Source of the DNA: Marinobacter sp. SS13-12
GTDB lineage: Bacteria > Pseudomonadota > Gammaproteobacteria > Pseudomonadales > Oleiphilaceae
DNA length: 64,000 nucleotides
Direction of reading: 5' to 3'
Assembly (NCBI RefSeq): GCF_030227115.1
Contig: NZ_JASSUA010000001.1
Location: forward strand, 2,170,001 to 2,234,000
Notes under the pieces: model-generated
The model's database searches: none
Seen by the model: only the letters and a program-made list of their open reading frames with translations
Told to the model about the DNA's origin: nothing
Shown here: positions 35,252-44,607 of the stretch, one piece after another
Position numbering within the stretch: the first letter of the stretch is position 1
How the letters are laid out: every line of letters starts with the position of its first letter
Made by a program: the position numbers and the translations under genes

Positions 35252-36144
35252 TGAAAGATCCCCGTCGCAACCTCGATCGCATTCCCAAGGAGAATCTCAC
35301 CGCTTATGAGCGCTGGGAGCTGCCTCTGCTGGATGCCCGGGGTAACGAGGTGGCCCGGGAAGAGGAGCGTGAAGTAAAGCCCCTGACCGCGGCCGATATT
35401 GACGACATTCGCCAGGCGGCCCATGAAGACGGCCATGGTGAAGGCCGGGAGGCCGGATACCAGGCCGGTTTCAGCGAAGGCCGGGAACAAGGTTATCAGG
35501 AAGGGTATGAGGCGGGTGCTGCCGAAGGCCGCGAGCGGGGGACCGAGCAGGGACTGGCGGAAACCCGCAAGGAAGTCGACGTCAAGCTGGACCGGCTGGA
35601 GCACTTGCTGGGTGAGTTGTTGGTTCCCATCCAGCGCCACGAGGATGAGGTGGAAACTGCCCTGGTTAATCTGACCACCGTGCTTGCCCGCGCCGTTGTG
35701 TTCAGGGAACTGTCACTGGACTCGTCCCACATCGCCGAGGTGGTCCGGCACGCAATGGCGTCATTGCCGTCTACTTCGGAAAACGTGCGTGTTCATATTC
35801 ACCCCGACGACTATCAATGGGTCAGCGAGGTCGCCGGGAAGTTTGAGGCAGCCACCTCCATTGTTGAGGATGCCTCGATTCTGCGGGGTGGCTGCAAGCT
35901 GGAAACCCGTCACAGCCTGGTGGACTTCACGGTTGAAAAGCGGTTCCAGAAAGCCATTCAGGGCATGCTGGACAAACAACTGGACACTGAGAAAGCCGGT
36001 GACGTGGAAGAACTTGACGCCATGATGAGCGATCTCACTGACTTCCAGCACGGTGTACTTGATTCCGATCAGGGCGAGAGCCGCGAGCGGGAGACCGACG
36101 AGGGCAAGGATAAGGGTGAGAGCGATGACGGCGCACCTGGCTGA
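35251..36144 (+). CDS. fliH: flagellar export ATPase regulator FliH
   Basis: FliH is the stalk that holds the export ATPase FliI and docks it to the C ring. The 297-aa protein has an N-terminal Trp-containing segment ([10 protein letters not shown]), a run of GxxxG-type repeats (61-101) that forms its unusual tight helix pair, and a C-terminal FliI-binding domain ([32 protein letters not shown]). The ATG at 35251 overlaps the fliG stop by one base; a GTG three bases earlier is possible. It overlaps fliI by 20 nt. Confidence 0.93.
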   Translation: MKDPRRNLDRIPKENLTAYERWELPLLDARGNEVAREEEREVKPLTAADIDDIRQAAHEDGHGEGREAGYQAGFSEGREQGYQEGYEAGAAEGRERGTEQGLAETRKEVDVKLDRLEHLLGELLVPIQRHEDEVETALVNLTTVLARAVVFRELSLDSSHIAEVVRHAMASLPSTSENVRVHIHPDDYQWVSEVAGKFEAATSIVEDASILRGGCKLETRHSLVDFTVEKRFQKAIQGMLDKQLDTEKAGDVEELDAMMSDLTDFQHGVLDSDQGESRERETDEGKDKGESDDGAPG

Positions 36145-37504
36145 ACGCCTCGCAAGATTACAGGATTCGTTTACCGAAGAACTGCAACCGGAGCTTTCCG
36201 GCCGCCTGACACGAATGGTTGGCCTTACCCTGGAATGCGTGGGTTGCCCCATGGTGGTGGGCGACCGTTGTGTGATTACCGGGCAGGGCGCCGGCACTGT
36301 GGAAGCGGAAGTGGTGGGTTTTGAGGATGAGCGCGTCTATCTCATGCCCCTGACCGCTATTGAAGGGCTGCGCCCCGGTGCCAGGGTGGTGCCGTTGTCG
36401 GTGGCCAGTCGGGTGCCGGTAGGCCCCGAGCTCCTGGGGCGGGTGGTGAATGGCAATGGTGAGCCGCTTGATGGCAAGGGCCCGCTACAGGCTGAATCCC
36501 GGGTTTCTCTGAGTGGCGATATCATCAACCCGCTGGACAGGGCGCCGGTTCGCCAGTCCATGGACGTGGGAATCCGGGCCATCAATGCGTTGATGACCGT
36601 AGGCCAGGGCCAGCGCCTGGGACTGTTTGCCGGCAGTGGTGTGGGTAAAAGTGTGCTGCTGGGCATGATGACGCGCTTTACCGACGCAGATATCACCGTG
36701 GTCGGGTTGATCGGTGAGCGGGGTCGCGAAGTCAAAGAATTTATTGAAGATATCCTGGGGGATGAGGGCCTTGACCGATCCGTGGTGGTTGCCTCTCCCG
36801 CCGACGATTCGCCACTGATGCGGCTGCGTGCTGCCATGCTGACCACCCGAATTGCGGAGTATTACCGCGACCAGGGCAAGCGGGTGCTGTTGTTGATGGA
36901 TTCCCTCACCCGTTATGCCCAGGCCCAGCGCGAAATCGCCCTTGCTGTGGGTGAGCCGCCGGCCACCAAGGGCTATCCCCCATCGGTTTTCGCCAAGCTG
37001 CCGCAACTGGTGGAGAGAACCGGCAATGGTCGCCCGGGTGCTGGCTCGATAACGGCGTTCTACACCGTGCTGACGGAGGGCGATGATCAACAGGACCCCA
37101 TTGCCGATGCCGCCAGGGCCATCCTGGACGGTCACATTGTGCTCTCCCGTCGGCTGGCGGAAGAGGGACACTATCCCGCCATTGATGTCGAGGCGTCCAT
37201 CAGTCGTGTTATGCCCCAGGTAACTCAGCCGGAGCACTTCGCCCGCGCCCAGCGTTTCAAGCAGGTCTATTCCCGCTACCAGCAGGCCCGGGACCTGATC
37301 AGCGTTGGCGCCTACGTGAAAGGGTCGGATCCGGAAACCGATTTCGCCATGGCCCATATCGCCAACATGGGGCAGTTCCTGCAACAGGGGTTGAACGAGA
37401 GCGCCCCCCTGGAAGAAAGCATTCAGCAACTGCTGGCGGTGGTGCCCGAAAGACGGTCTCCTGACCGCGCCAAACACCCGCCGGCCGTCGGAGGAGGTAG
37501 CTGA
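36125..37504 (+). CDS. fliI: flagellum-specific ATPase FliI
   Basis: FliI is the hexameric ATPase of flagellar type III export. The 459-aa protein has Walker A GSGVGKS (about 170-177), the [10 protein letters not shown] signature, Walker B in [11 protein letters not shown], and the ATPase-family [21 protein letters not shown] stretch. The ATG at 36125 follows GGTGAGAG; the frame is open upstream inside fliH but lacks a ribosome site. Its stop shares a base with the fliJ ATG. Confidence 0.96.
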   Translation: MTAHLAERLARLQDSFTEELQPELSGRLTRMVGLTLECVGCPMVVGDRCVITGQGAGTVEAEVVGFEDERVYLMPLTAIEGLRPGARVVPLSVASRVPVGPELLGRVVNGNGEPLDGKGPLQAESRVSLSGDIINPLDRAPVRQSMDVGIRAINALMTVGQGQRLGLFAGSGVGKSVLLGMMTRFTDADITVVGLIGERGREVKEFIEDILGDEGLDRSVVVASPADDSPLMRLRAAMLTTRIAEYYRDQGKRVLLLMDSLTRYAQAQREIALAVGEPPATKGYPPSVFAKLPQLVERTGNGRPGAGSITAFYTVLTEGDDQQDPIADAARAILDGHIVLSRRLAEEGHYPAIDVEASISRVMPQVTQPEHFARAQRFKQVYSRYQQARDLISVGAYVKGSDPETDFAMAHIANMGQFLQQGLNESAPLEESIQQLLAVVPERRSPDRAKHPPAVGGGS

Positions 37505-37944
37505 TGTTGCGATCCCAGCGGCTGGCAGTGGTGCTGACCCTTGAGGAACGCAAGGAAAAAACAGCCCTGGAGAAAATGGCTGAAGCCCAGCAACACCACG
37601 AGGCTCAGCGCCAGCAGATTGAAAACCTGGAGCGTTACCAGCAAGAGTACCGGGAGCAGATTCGCAGCAGCCAGCAGGGCGTGGTGTCGGTTGCTCGGTT
37701 GCAGGGCTGGCAGGCGTTCATTGCCCAGCTGGATCAGGTGATTGGTCAGCAGCAGAAACTGCTTGTCCAGGCCGAGGATCGGCTCAGGCATTGCCGTGAG
37801 GAGTGGCAACGGGCCTGGGAGCGACGCCGGGGCATGGAAAAGTATATTGAAACCTGCCGCCGGCAGGAACAGCGGGAACAGGATCTGAGGGAGCAGAAAC
37901 AGATGGACGAGGCCGCCGGCCGAATAGTTGCCAGGCGGCGCTGA
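37504..37944 (+). CDS. fliJ: flagellar export chaperone-like protein FliJ
   Basis: FliJ is a coiled-coil stalk that links FliI to FlhA. The 146-aa sequence is nearly all helix and rich in Gln, Glu and Arg (LEERKEKTALEKMAEAQQHHEAQ and a long second helix), of normal length for the family. It is the last gene of the fliEFGHIJ unit and starts in the stop codon of fliI. Confidence 0.9.
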   Translation: MLRSQRLAVVLTLEERKEKTALEKMAEAQQHHEAQRQQIENLERYQQEYREQIRSSQQGVVSVARLQGWQAFIAQLDQVIGQQQKLLVQAEDRLRHCREEWQRAWERRRGMEKYIETCRRQEQREQDLREQKQMDEAAGRIVARRR

Positions 37945-38067
37945 AACATTTGCTGACATTGCGGTGCGGGTGCAAAATCAGCATGGTGAGCTATCCTTTA
38001 CCTGAGGATGCCCCCGAGGCTCACACTTTTCCCTGTTACCCGGCTAGTACTTCATGGAGGCACCGGA

Positions 38068-38373
38068 ATGCCGATTCAGACGCATCGCAGTGAGGACGGT
38101 CGAACCCTGACCATAAAAATTGAAGGGCGCTTCGATTTCAGTACCCATCAGGCCTTTCGTGATGCCTATGAACATGGTGACGAAAATGTGACGGCCTTTG
38201 TGGTGGATCTTTCCGACACCACCTATCTTGACAGCTCGGCTCTGGGAATGCTGCTGTTACTGAGAGACTACGCCGGCGGCGACAGCGCGAAAATTCGCAT
38301 CGAAAACTGCAACAATGACGTTCGCCGTATACTGTCCATATCCAATTTTGAACAGTTGTTTGCGATTCGCTGA
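38068..38373 (+). CDS. hsbA: STAS-domain anti-sigma factor antagonist HsbA
   Basis: In Pseudomonas, HsbA moves between the anti-sigma factor FlgM and the cyclase HsbD depending on whether it is phosphorylated, and so tunes the choice between swimming and biofilm. This 101-aa protein is a single STAS domain with the phosphorylatable Ser56 in YLDSSALGML. The ATG at 38068 is preceded by GGAGG. It is followed at once by hsbR and hptB. Together these three are inserted between fliJ and fliK, the place they occupy in several pseudomonads. Confidence 0.88.
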   Translation: MPIQTHRSEDGRTLTIKIEGRFDFSTHQAFRDAYEHGDENVTAFVVDLSDTTYLDSSALGMLLLLRDYAGGDSAKIRIENCNNDVRRILSISNFEQLFAIR

Positions 38374-38405
38374 GTCGTGACATCGCGGGGTCACGGAGGT
38401 TCGTC

Positions 38406-40151
38406 GTGGATGATTCACTCTCAGAGAACCGGCCGCTGAGGATTCTGATCGCCGACGACAGCGACAGTGACCGCCTGATTCTCAAAACCCTTCTACGTCG
38501 TCTTGGCCATGAGGTTGAAGACGCAAGGAACGGCGAAGACGCCGTCGAAATATTCCGTCAGTCCGGCGCGGACATTGTGTTGCTGGATGCGCTGATGCCG
38601 GTTATGGACGGAATGGAAGCTGCCCGTCATATCAAGGCGCTGGCGGGCGAGCGCCTGGTGCCACTTATCTTTTTGACCTCGCTGTCTGATGCCGACGCGC
38701 TGGCCCGCTGCCTGGAAGCCGGCGGCGACGACTTCCTCACGAAGCCCTATAACCGCACAATCATTGAAGCCAAGATCAATGCCTTCAACCGCATGCGGCT
38801 GATGCACCGCACTCTTAGCGAACACCGCGACCTGATCCGCGACCGCAACCGTCAGCTTCTCGAGGAACAGGACGTTGCCAAGCGGGTGTTCGACAACATA
38901 GCCCACACTGGCTGCCTGAACTCGACAAATATCCGTTATCACGCCTCTCCCATGTCGATTTTCAACGGCGATATTCTTTTCGCCTGTCCGCGTCCGGCAG
39001 GGGGGATGCAGATACTGGTTGGCGACTTCACCGGCCATGGCCTGCCGGCAGCCATCGGTGCCATGCCGGTGGCCGAGATTTTCTACGGCATGACCAGCAA
39101 GGGCTTCAGCGGTAGTGATGTGCTGCGGGAAATTAACCAGAAGCTTGGCCGGATACTGCCCACCGGCATGTTCTGTTGCGCAGCAATGATTCAGGCAGAC
39201 TTTCACCTGAATCAGTTGCAGATTTGGAACGGGGGGTTGCCGGATGGCGTTCTTGTAAAGAGGGACGGGATTCTGGAGAGCATTGCCTCAAGGCATCTGC
39301 CGTTGGGCGTGCTTGGTGCCGCGCGCTTTGATGCAGGCATGGAGATATTTCGCACGGAGCCGGGAGATACCCTGCTGATGATGACCGATGGCGTGATGGA
39401 AGCCGAGAATCGTCACGGCGACATGTACGGCGAGGACCGCCTGAAACGTTCGCTGGATGACGCCGGCAATGCCGGTTCACCGTTCGACGCGGTGATGGCA
39501 GGAATACACGCATTCACCGGCAAGCGGCCAGAACAGGATGATGTAACGCTATTGTCGCTTGAAATGGTGGAGGAAGCCGAGCTTGAGGGAGTATCGGACG
39601 GTTTGCCCCAATCGGCACTGGAAGGCCCTGCGGAATGGCATTGTGTCTATGAAATCCAGGACCGGTCGCTGGGGCAATTCAGTCCGTTACCGTTGTTGCT
39701 CCATATCTGTATGGAAGTGCCGGGATTGCGGCGCAAGAGTGGAGAAATCTACACGTTGTTATCAGAGCTTTACACCAATGCCCTGGAGCACGGTGTTTTG
39801 GGGCTGTCTTCAGACTGGAAGGCAACGCCGGACGGTTTCGGCCGCTACTATGCCGAGCGGGAACGGCGCTTGCGGTCGGTATCAGGCCACTTTATCCGGT
39901 TTTCTCTGACCCATACCATGACGGGCCGGGGCGGGCAACTGACCATAGTTTGTGAAGACAGTGGTAGCGGATTCGATTACCGTAGCGTCGCCGCGGCCGG
40001 CAATGACAGTGGCTACTCCGGGCGGGGGCTGATGCTGTTGCGGAAGCTGGGGCACTCCCTCAGTCTCCGGGAAAATGGCACCCGGACGGAGATTATCTAT
40101 GATTGGCATTTTTCCGAGGTTGCTGCCCGGGAGGGCAGCACCAATACATAA
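38406..40151 (+). CDS. hsbR: HsbR-type response regulator with PP2C phosphatase and kinase domains
   Basis: The 581-aa protein has a receiver (8-125, Asp61 in DIVLLDALMP), a SpoIIE/PP2C phosphatase (about 170-390, with ILVGDFTGHGLPAAIG and the metal site MMTDGVMEAENRHGD) and a C-terminal HATPase kinase domain (LLSELYTNALEHG, EDSGSGFDYR). In Pseudomonas this protein switches between phosphatase and kinase action on HsbA after receiving a phosphate from HptB. It starts with GTG at 38406, supported by GGAGG 7 nt upstream. Confidence 0.9.
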   Translation: MDDSLSENRPLRILIADDSDSDRLILKTLLRRLGHEVEDARNGEDAVEIFRQSGADIVLLDALMPVMDGMEAARHIKALAGERLVPLIFLTSLSDADALARCLEAGGDDFLTKPYNRTIIEAKINAFNRMRLMHRTLSEHRDLIRDRNRQLLEEQDVAKRVFDNIAHTGCLNSTNIRYHASPMSIFNGDILFACPRPAGGMQILVGDFTGHGLPAAIGAMPVAEIFYGMTSKGFSGSDVLREINQKLGRILPTGMFCCAAMIQADFHLNQLQIWNGGLPDGVLVKRDGILESIASRHLPLGVLGAARFDAGMEIFRTEPGDTLLMMTDGVMEAENRHGDMYGEDRLKRSLDDAGNAGSPFDAVMAGIHAFTGKRPEQDDVTLLSLEMVEEAELEGVSDGLPQSALEGPAEWHCVYEIQDRSLGQFSPLPLLLHICMEVPGLRRKSGEIYTLLSELYTNALEHGVLGLSSDWKATPDGFGRYYAERERRLRSVSGHFIRFSLTHTMTGRGGQLTIVCEDSGSGFDYRSVAAAGNDSGYSGRGLMLLRKLGHSLSLRENGTRTEIIYDWHFSEVAAREGSTNT

Positions 40152-40166
40152 ACAGGGGGGTTGGTC

Positions 40167-40511
40167 ATGACGGAAAAGCCGCACCTTGATCAAGAGGCAC
40201 TGGCCGAGTTGCAGGATGTGATGGAGGATGAGTTCGATATCCTGATCAACACCTACATCAAGGATTCCTCTGATCGCATTGCTCATTTGCGTTCGGCCCT
40301 GGAACAGGAGGACGCGGACAGCTTTTCCAAATCCGCGCACAGCTTCAAGGGCAGTTGCATCAATATTGGTGCACCGAGGTTGGGTGAACTGTGTTCCGAA
40401 GCTGAAAAGGCCGGGCGCAATAATCGCCTGGGGGAGGCTGTTGCCATGGTCGATGCCATCGAGAGCGAATTCGGGCAGGTAAAAGCAAATCTCCGACGGT
40501 TTCTGGAGTAA
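40167..40511 (+). CDS. hptB: histidine phosphotransfer protein HptB
   Basis: The 114-aa single-domain Hpt protein carries the acceptor His58 in SAHSFKGSCINIG. In Pseudomonas HptB collects phosphate from several hybrid kinases and passes it to HsbR. A run of six Gs lies before the ATG at 40167. It starts 15 nt after hsbR and closes the three-gene module before the fliK promoter. Confidence 0.9.
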   Translation: MTEKPHLDQEALAELQDVMEDEFDILINTYIKDSSDRIAHLRSALEQEDADSFSKSAHSFKGSCINIGAPRLGELCSEAEKAGRNNRLGEAVAMVDAIESEFGQVKANLRRFLE

Positions 40512-40542
40512 CTTGACGAAAGGTCACTGCTTTTTTCCAGAA

Positions 40543-40558
40543 TGGCACCACTTTTGCT
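40543..40558 (+). promoter_or_regulatory. sigma-54 promoter of fliK
   Basis: TGGCACCACTTTTGCT has a full TGGCAC at -24 and TTGCT at -12, 61 nt before the fliK start. Confidence 0.9.
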
Positions 40559-40618
40559 AAATACCCGGATAACGCATATAGATACACTCCGATCAGCAAA
40601 AAGCGGCAAGAGGTTGCC

Positions 40619-41869
40619 ATGTCCCAAATGGTTCTTCCCCAGACATCCCCGCAGGGGCCGCAGTCCGATAATAGCGTAAAGCCTGCGTCGGGCGGCCGCG
40701 AAAAAAACGGTGACAGTGATTTTGATGCTGTTTCCCGTACCGAACAGCAGCGGCTCGACAAAAAGCAGGCCGAAAAACGGGATCAGGCGCGCTCTGACGA
40801 AACCGCCCGTAATGAAGCCCGAAATGAACAGGCGCGCCAGGAGAAAAGCCGCGACACACGCCCGGACGACCGCAAGGACGCCGCCGCGGCAACGGAAACC
40901 GGAAATACAGACAACCAGGCCGCCGCCGAGACTGGTGAATCAGCTGACCTTTCGGCAATGGCCGATACCGCCTCTGGTGCCGACAACGTTATTCCGCAAC
41001 AGATGACTGACCAGAACCTGCCAGAAGAGGCCGTGCCTCTGACGTTTGCCGGTCTTCAGGCTTTGCTGATGCCGGCCGAGGGGACTGATGGCAGTAATCT
41101 GCCTTTCGCCGCCACCGGCAAGAGTGGCGGCCAGGCTGGCGGTAATGGCGTAATGCCGGGGGTGCAGGCAATTGCCGGATTCATGACAGGCCTGCCTGGC
41201 GCCGCCGGCAGCAAACCTGGCCAGGGCAATGGGCAGGGTGTCGGGGCAGGGGCCGGACTGGCCCTGACCGAGGCATTCATGTCGGGCGTGGCAGCCGACA
41301 CCGCCCGTACCCAGGAGACGCCGTCAGTTCAGGGTGCAATACGCTTTCAGGCAGCTGCCGAGCTGGCCAGCCAGCAGGTGGCCAATCCCAACAGTGCAAA
41401 GTTGCCCGCCGAGGCAGCCGCGTTGCGGGGATACACTACGTCTATCGATGTGCCGGTCAATCACGCGGAGTGGGGCGACAAGCTGGTTGGCAAGCTGACG
41501 TGGCTGACCGCACGCAATATGTCAGTTGCTGAAATACACCTGACACCACCGGATATGGGCCCGATGGAAGTGCGGGTCCAGGTTCAGCAGGAACAGGCAA
41601 ATATAACCGTGCATTCGGCCAATCCTGCCGTACGGGATCAGCTGGAACTCCACAGCCATCGCCTCAGGGATATGCTGAGCGAGCAGGGCCTTTCCCTCGA
41701 ACAGTTCGATGTTTCAGACTCCCCGCAGCAACAGGCCGGGGAAGAGGGCCCTGGTGAACAGAACGGAAACGGCAGTGGTGCCCTGGCAGACCGCAGCCCG
41801 GAGGATCAGGACCTGCAAGCGGAATCCCTGGATCTGACCTGGAAAGGCGAAGTTGATATCTTCGCCTGA
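40619..41869 (+). CDS. fliK: flagellar hook-length control protein FliK
   Basis: FliK measures the hook and flips FlhB from hook to filament export. The 416-aa protein has a long charged, low-complexity N-terminal ruler (about 1-280, with Gln/Arg/Asp- and Gly/Ala-rich stretches) and the conserved C-terminal switch domain (about 300-365, HLTPPDMGPMEVRVQV, then ELHSHRLRDMLSEQGLSLEQFDV). The N-terminal half shows no conserved residues, which is usual for the family. It has its own sigma-54 site. Confidence 0.9.
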   Translation: MSQMVLPQTSPQGPQSDNSVKPASGGREKNGDSDFDAVSRTEQQRLDKKQAEKRDQARSDETARNEARNEQARQEKSRDTRPDDRKDAAAATETGNTDNQAAAETGESADLSAMADTASGADNVIPQQMTDQNLPEEAVPLTFAGLQALLMPAEGTDGSNLPFAATGKSGGQAGGNGVMPGVQAIAGFMTGLPGAAGSKPGQGNGQGVGAGAGLALTEAFMSGVAADTARTQETPSVQGAIRFQAAAELASQQVANPNSAKLPAEAAALRGYTTSIDVPVNHAEWGDKLVGKLTWLTARNMSVAEIHLTPPDMGPMEVRVQVQQEQANITVHSANPAVRDQLELHSHRLRDMLSEQGLSLEQFDVSDSPQQQAGEEGPGEQNGNGSGALADRSPEDQDLQAESLDLTWKGEVDIFA

Positions 41870-41957
41870 ACGGATTTCCCTTCCCCGGTAATTCTTCTTT
41901 TGCCCATCCTCCACAGCAAGGCTAAACTGCTGTTCTGATAAGGAGGATGCGGCTTTC

Positions 41958-41973
41958 TGGCCCGTCCTTTGCT
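41958..41973 (+). promoter_or_regulatory. sigma-54 promoter of the fliL operon
   Basis: TGGCCCGTCCTTTGCT keeps TGGC and TTGCT with correct spacing, 52 nt before the fliL start. Confidence 0.9.
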
Positions 41974-42024
41974 TGTACCTTCATATATCCTCTCCGGTTG
42001 ACGGATTTCTGGCAGAAGCACGTT

Positions 42025-42537
42025 ATGGCTGAAGACAATGCGCCCAAGGCGGCGCCGGCAAAGAAAGGCAAACTCAAGCTGATTATACTGCTGGTATTGG
42101 TGGTTACTCTGGCTGTAGGGCTCTCTGTGGTCGGAACCATGTGGTTCCTGGGGGGAGGAGGTATTCCCGGTATCACCGGTGGTGATGACGAAGAGGTTGC
42201 GGAGCAGGTCGACGTTTTTGTTCCCAGCACTTATACCTTGCTGGACAAGGCGTTGGTCACCACGGTACAGGCCGAGGGCCGCCAGCGTTATGCCCAGGCT
42301 TATCTTGCTTTTGAAGCCAACAATCCCGAGGCGTTGGCCGCAGCCAGCCAGCATATGCCGCTATTGCGGAGCCGGCTGATCAGCGTGCTCGGGGGCAGAA
42401 GTTTTGAGAACCTGCAGACGCCGGAAGGTCGGCAGGCGTTGGCCGATGACATGCTGGAGGCCGTCAACAGTGCGCTCGAGCAGGAGGGAGAGCCTCCCTT
42501 GTTGCGGGTGTTGTTCAGGAACTTCGTCGTTCAATAG
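42025..42537 (+). CDS. fliL: flagellar basal-body-associated protein FliL
   Basis: FliL surrounds the stator units and affects torque. The 170-aa protein has a short cytoplasmic, Lys/Ala-rich start, one membrane helix (about 18-42), a Gly-rich linker and a periplasmic stomatin-like domain (about 70-170) ending in FRNFVVQ as usual. The ATG at 42025 is chosen because the longer frame starts before the sigma-54 promoter. First gene of the fliLMNOPQR-flhB run. Confidence 0.92.
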   Translation: MAEDNAPKAAPAKKGKLKLIILLVLVVTLAVGLSVVGTMWFLGGGGIPGITGGDDEEVAEQVDVFVPSTYTLLDKALVTTVQAEGRQRYAQAYLAFEANNPEALAAASQHMPLLRSRLISVLGGRSFENLQTPEGRQALADDMLEAVNSALEQEGEPPLLRVLFRNFVVQ

Positions 42538-42606
42538 AGCGTTCAACAGAATGTATTAAACAGCTCATCAGGCCCGGCGAGGGCGGATAAAGGGGCAGAG
42601 AAACGT

Positions 42607-43608
42607 ATGCAGGACTTACTGTCACAGGACGAAATCGACGCGCTCCTCCACGGTGTGGACGACGGCGATATTGATACGTATGACGAGGCCGACGAGACCG
42701 GTATCAAGTCCTACGATCTTGCCAGCCAGGATCGTATTGTCCGTGGCCGCATGCCTACGCTTGAAATGATCAACGAGCGTTTTGCCCGCTACACACGTAT
42801 CAGTCTGTTCAACCTCCTGCGCCGTAATGCCGATGTGTCCACCGGTGGCGTTCAGATCATGAAGTTCGGCGAATACATCCACACCCTGTACGTGCCTACG
42901 AGTCTGAACCTGTGCAAGGTCCGGCCCCTCCGCGGCACATCCCTGTTCGTGCTGGACGCCAAGCTGGTATTCAAACTGGTGGACAATTTCTTTGGCGGTG
43001 AGGGCCGTCACGCCAAAATTGAAGGCCGCGAATTCACGCCGACGGAAACCCGCATCGTGCAGATGGTGCTGGACCAGGTTTTCCACGACATGAAGGAAGC
43101 CTGGCATGCGGTGCTGAAGGTGGATTTTGAGTACCTCAGCTCCGAGGTAAACCCGGCCATGGCCAACATCGTCAGCCCCAGCGAAGTGGTGGTGGTCAGC
43201 ACCTTCCATATTGAGCTGGATGGCGGCGGTGGGGAGCTGCACATGGCGCTGCCCTATTCGATGATTGAACCTATCCGGGACGTGCTGGACGCTGGCGTCC
43301 AGAGTGACATTGATGATGTAGACGAACGTTGGGTCAGCGCCCTTCAGGAAGACATCAAGGAAGTCAACGTACCTGTCAATACCACGGTGTGCCGGCGCCG
43401 CATTTCCCTTCGCGATATTGCCAAGTTGAAAGAAGGCGACATCATTCCGGTGGAAATTCCCGAATTTCTGACCCTGACTGCCAACGGTATCCCCATCTAT
43501 AAAGCCACGATGGGTACCCGCGATGGCAAGCTGGCACTGAGAATTCATGAACGGGCAACCGTGCCCAAGGTGAAAAAGCAACTGAAGGTGGGACGCAACA
43601 ATGGCTGA
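42607..43608 (+). CDS. fliM: flagellar motor switch protein FliM
   Basis: FliM binds phospho-CheY and reverses rotation. The 333-aa protein has the CheY-binding N-terminal motif SQDEIDALL (about 6-14), the middle CheC-like domain with the FliG-contacting segment LVDNFFGGEGR, and a C-terminal SpoA domain (LKEGDIIPVEIPEFLTLTANGIP). Its last 8 nt overlap fliN. Confidence 0.97.
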   Translation: MQDLLSQDEIDALLHGVDDGDIDTYDEADETGIKSYDLASQDRIVRGRMPTLEMINERFARYTRISLFNLLRRNADVSTGGVQIMKFGEYIHTLYVPTSLNLCKVRPLRGTSLFVLDAKLVFKLVDNFFGGEGRHAKIEGREFTPTETRIVQMVLDQVFHDMKEAWHAVLKVDFEYLSSEVNPAMANIVSPSEVVVVSTFHIELDGGGGELHMALPYSMIEPIRDVLDAGVQSDIDDVDERWVSALQEDIKEVNVPVNTTVCRRRISLRDIAKLKEGDIIPVEIPEFLTLTANGIPIYKATMGTRDGKLALRIHERATVPKVKKQLKVGRNNG

Positions 43609-44125
43609 TGACGACAAGAAAGACGAGCAGGAGCTCAGCGAAGACGAGAAGCTCGCTGCCGAGTGGGAATCTGCCATGGAAGAGTCTGGCGATGGCGATG
43701 ACGACGGTCGGGAGGATGAATGGGCGGCTGCCATGGCGGAAGCGGGTGAATCCGGGGATGATGGCGCCGGGGATGACAGTGGGAACCGCAGGGACAATGT
43801 CCGTGCCGCGCCCATGGAGGAGTTTCCGGAAGGTGCCAACTTCACCCAGGGTGATGGCCCGGCCCCCGATCTGGACGTTATTCTCGATATTCCCGTTACT
43901 ATCTCCATGGAAGTGGGCAATACCCAGATCCCGATTCGCAACCTGTTACAGCTGAACCAGGGCTCGGTCATTGAGCTGGATCGACTGGCCGGCGAGCCGC
44001 TGGATGTGCTGGTGAACGGCACTCTGATAGCCCATGGCGAAGTGGTAATGGTCAACGAAAAGTTCGGCATCCGCCTGACAGACGTGATCAGCCCCGGCGA
44101 ACGTATCAAACGGTTGCAGAAGTAA
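43601..44125 (+). CDS. fliN: flagellar motor switch protein FliN
   Basis: FliN builds the base of the C ring with FliM. The C-terminal SpoA domain (about 95-170: LDVILDIPVTISMEVGNTQIPIRNLLQLNQGS, DVLVNGTLIAHGEVV) is standard. The N-terminal 90 residues are very acidic and longer than usual (174 aa in total), and contain a duplicated motif: EWESAMEESG (21-30) and EWAAAMAEAG (40-49). Similar single motifs occur in Pseudomonas FliN. Overlaps fliM by 8 nt; fliO starts 1 nt after its stop. Confidence 0.95.
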   Translation: MADDDKKDEQELSEDEKLAAEWESAMEESGDGDDDGREDEWAAAMAEAGESGDDGAGDDSGNRRDNVRAAPMEEFPEGANFTQGDGPAPDLDVILDIPVTISMEVGNTQIPIRNLLQLNQGSVIELDRLAGEPLDVLVNGTLIAHGEVVMVNEKFGIRLTDVISPGERIKRLQK

Positions 44126-44126
44126 T

Positions 44127-44606
44127 ATGACGCTGCCATCTGGTCTTCTGGCTCGCAAAGGGCTTGCCGGCTTGATCCTGACACTCCTGACGCCAGCCCT
44201 TGCCACGGCCCAGGAGCAGGAAGCCCCTGCGCGGGAAGCGACATCAGCGCCCGACACCCTGGTCACCATGCTGACCCTGGGTGTCGGCCTGCTGGCGGTG
44301 CTGGCCCTGATTTTCGGTTGCGCCTGGATTGTGCGGCGGATGGGCGGAATGAGCGGGGGCAATACCCGCGCCATCAAGGTGGTCTCGGTGATGCCCATGG
44401 GCACGCGGGAACGGATAGCACTGATCGAAGTGGGTGGCACACAGATTCTGCTGGGCGTCACCCCGTCCACGATTCGCACACTCCATGTATTTGACGAGCC
44501 AGTGGTCAGCGCCGGTGAGCCGGTATCCGGTGACTTCGCCCGCAAGCTCCAGGGCATGATCGGTAAATCCTGGGGTTCCGGCTCTTCATCGAAGGAAGGT
44601 TCCTGA
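44127..44606 (+). CDS. fliO: flagellar export apparatus protein FliO
   Basis: FliO helps assemble FliP into the export gate. The 159-aa product has an N-terminal hydrophobic signal-like stretch, one membrane helix (about 47-68, [20 protein letters not shown]) and a cytoplasmic tail with the family pattern [30 protein letters not shown]. It is packed between fliN and fliP with 1-nt gaps. Confidence 0.93.
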   Translation: MTLPSGLLARKGLAGLILTLLTPALATAQEQEAPAREATSAPDTLVTMLTLGVGLLAVLALIFGCAWIVRRMGGMSGGNTRAIKVVSVMPMGTRERIALIEVGGTQILLGVTPSTIRTLHVFDEPVVSAGEPVSGDFARKLQGMIGKSWGSGSSSKEGS

Positions 44607-44607
44607 C

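Noticed and set aside
42622..44244. 540-aa minus-strand ORF opposite fliM and fliN
   Set aside because: Antisense shadow of well-identified genes, low-complexity Ser-rich start, no recognisable domain.
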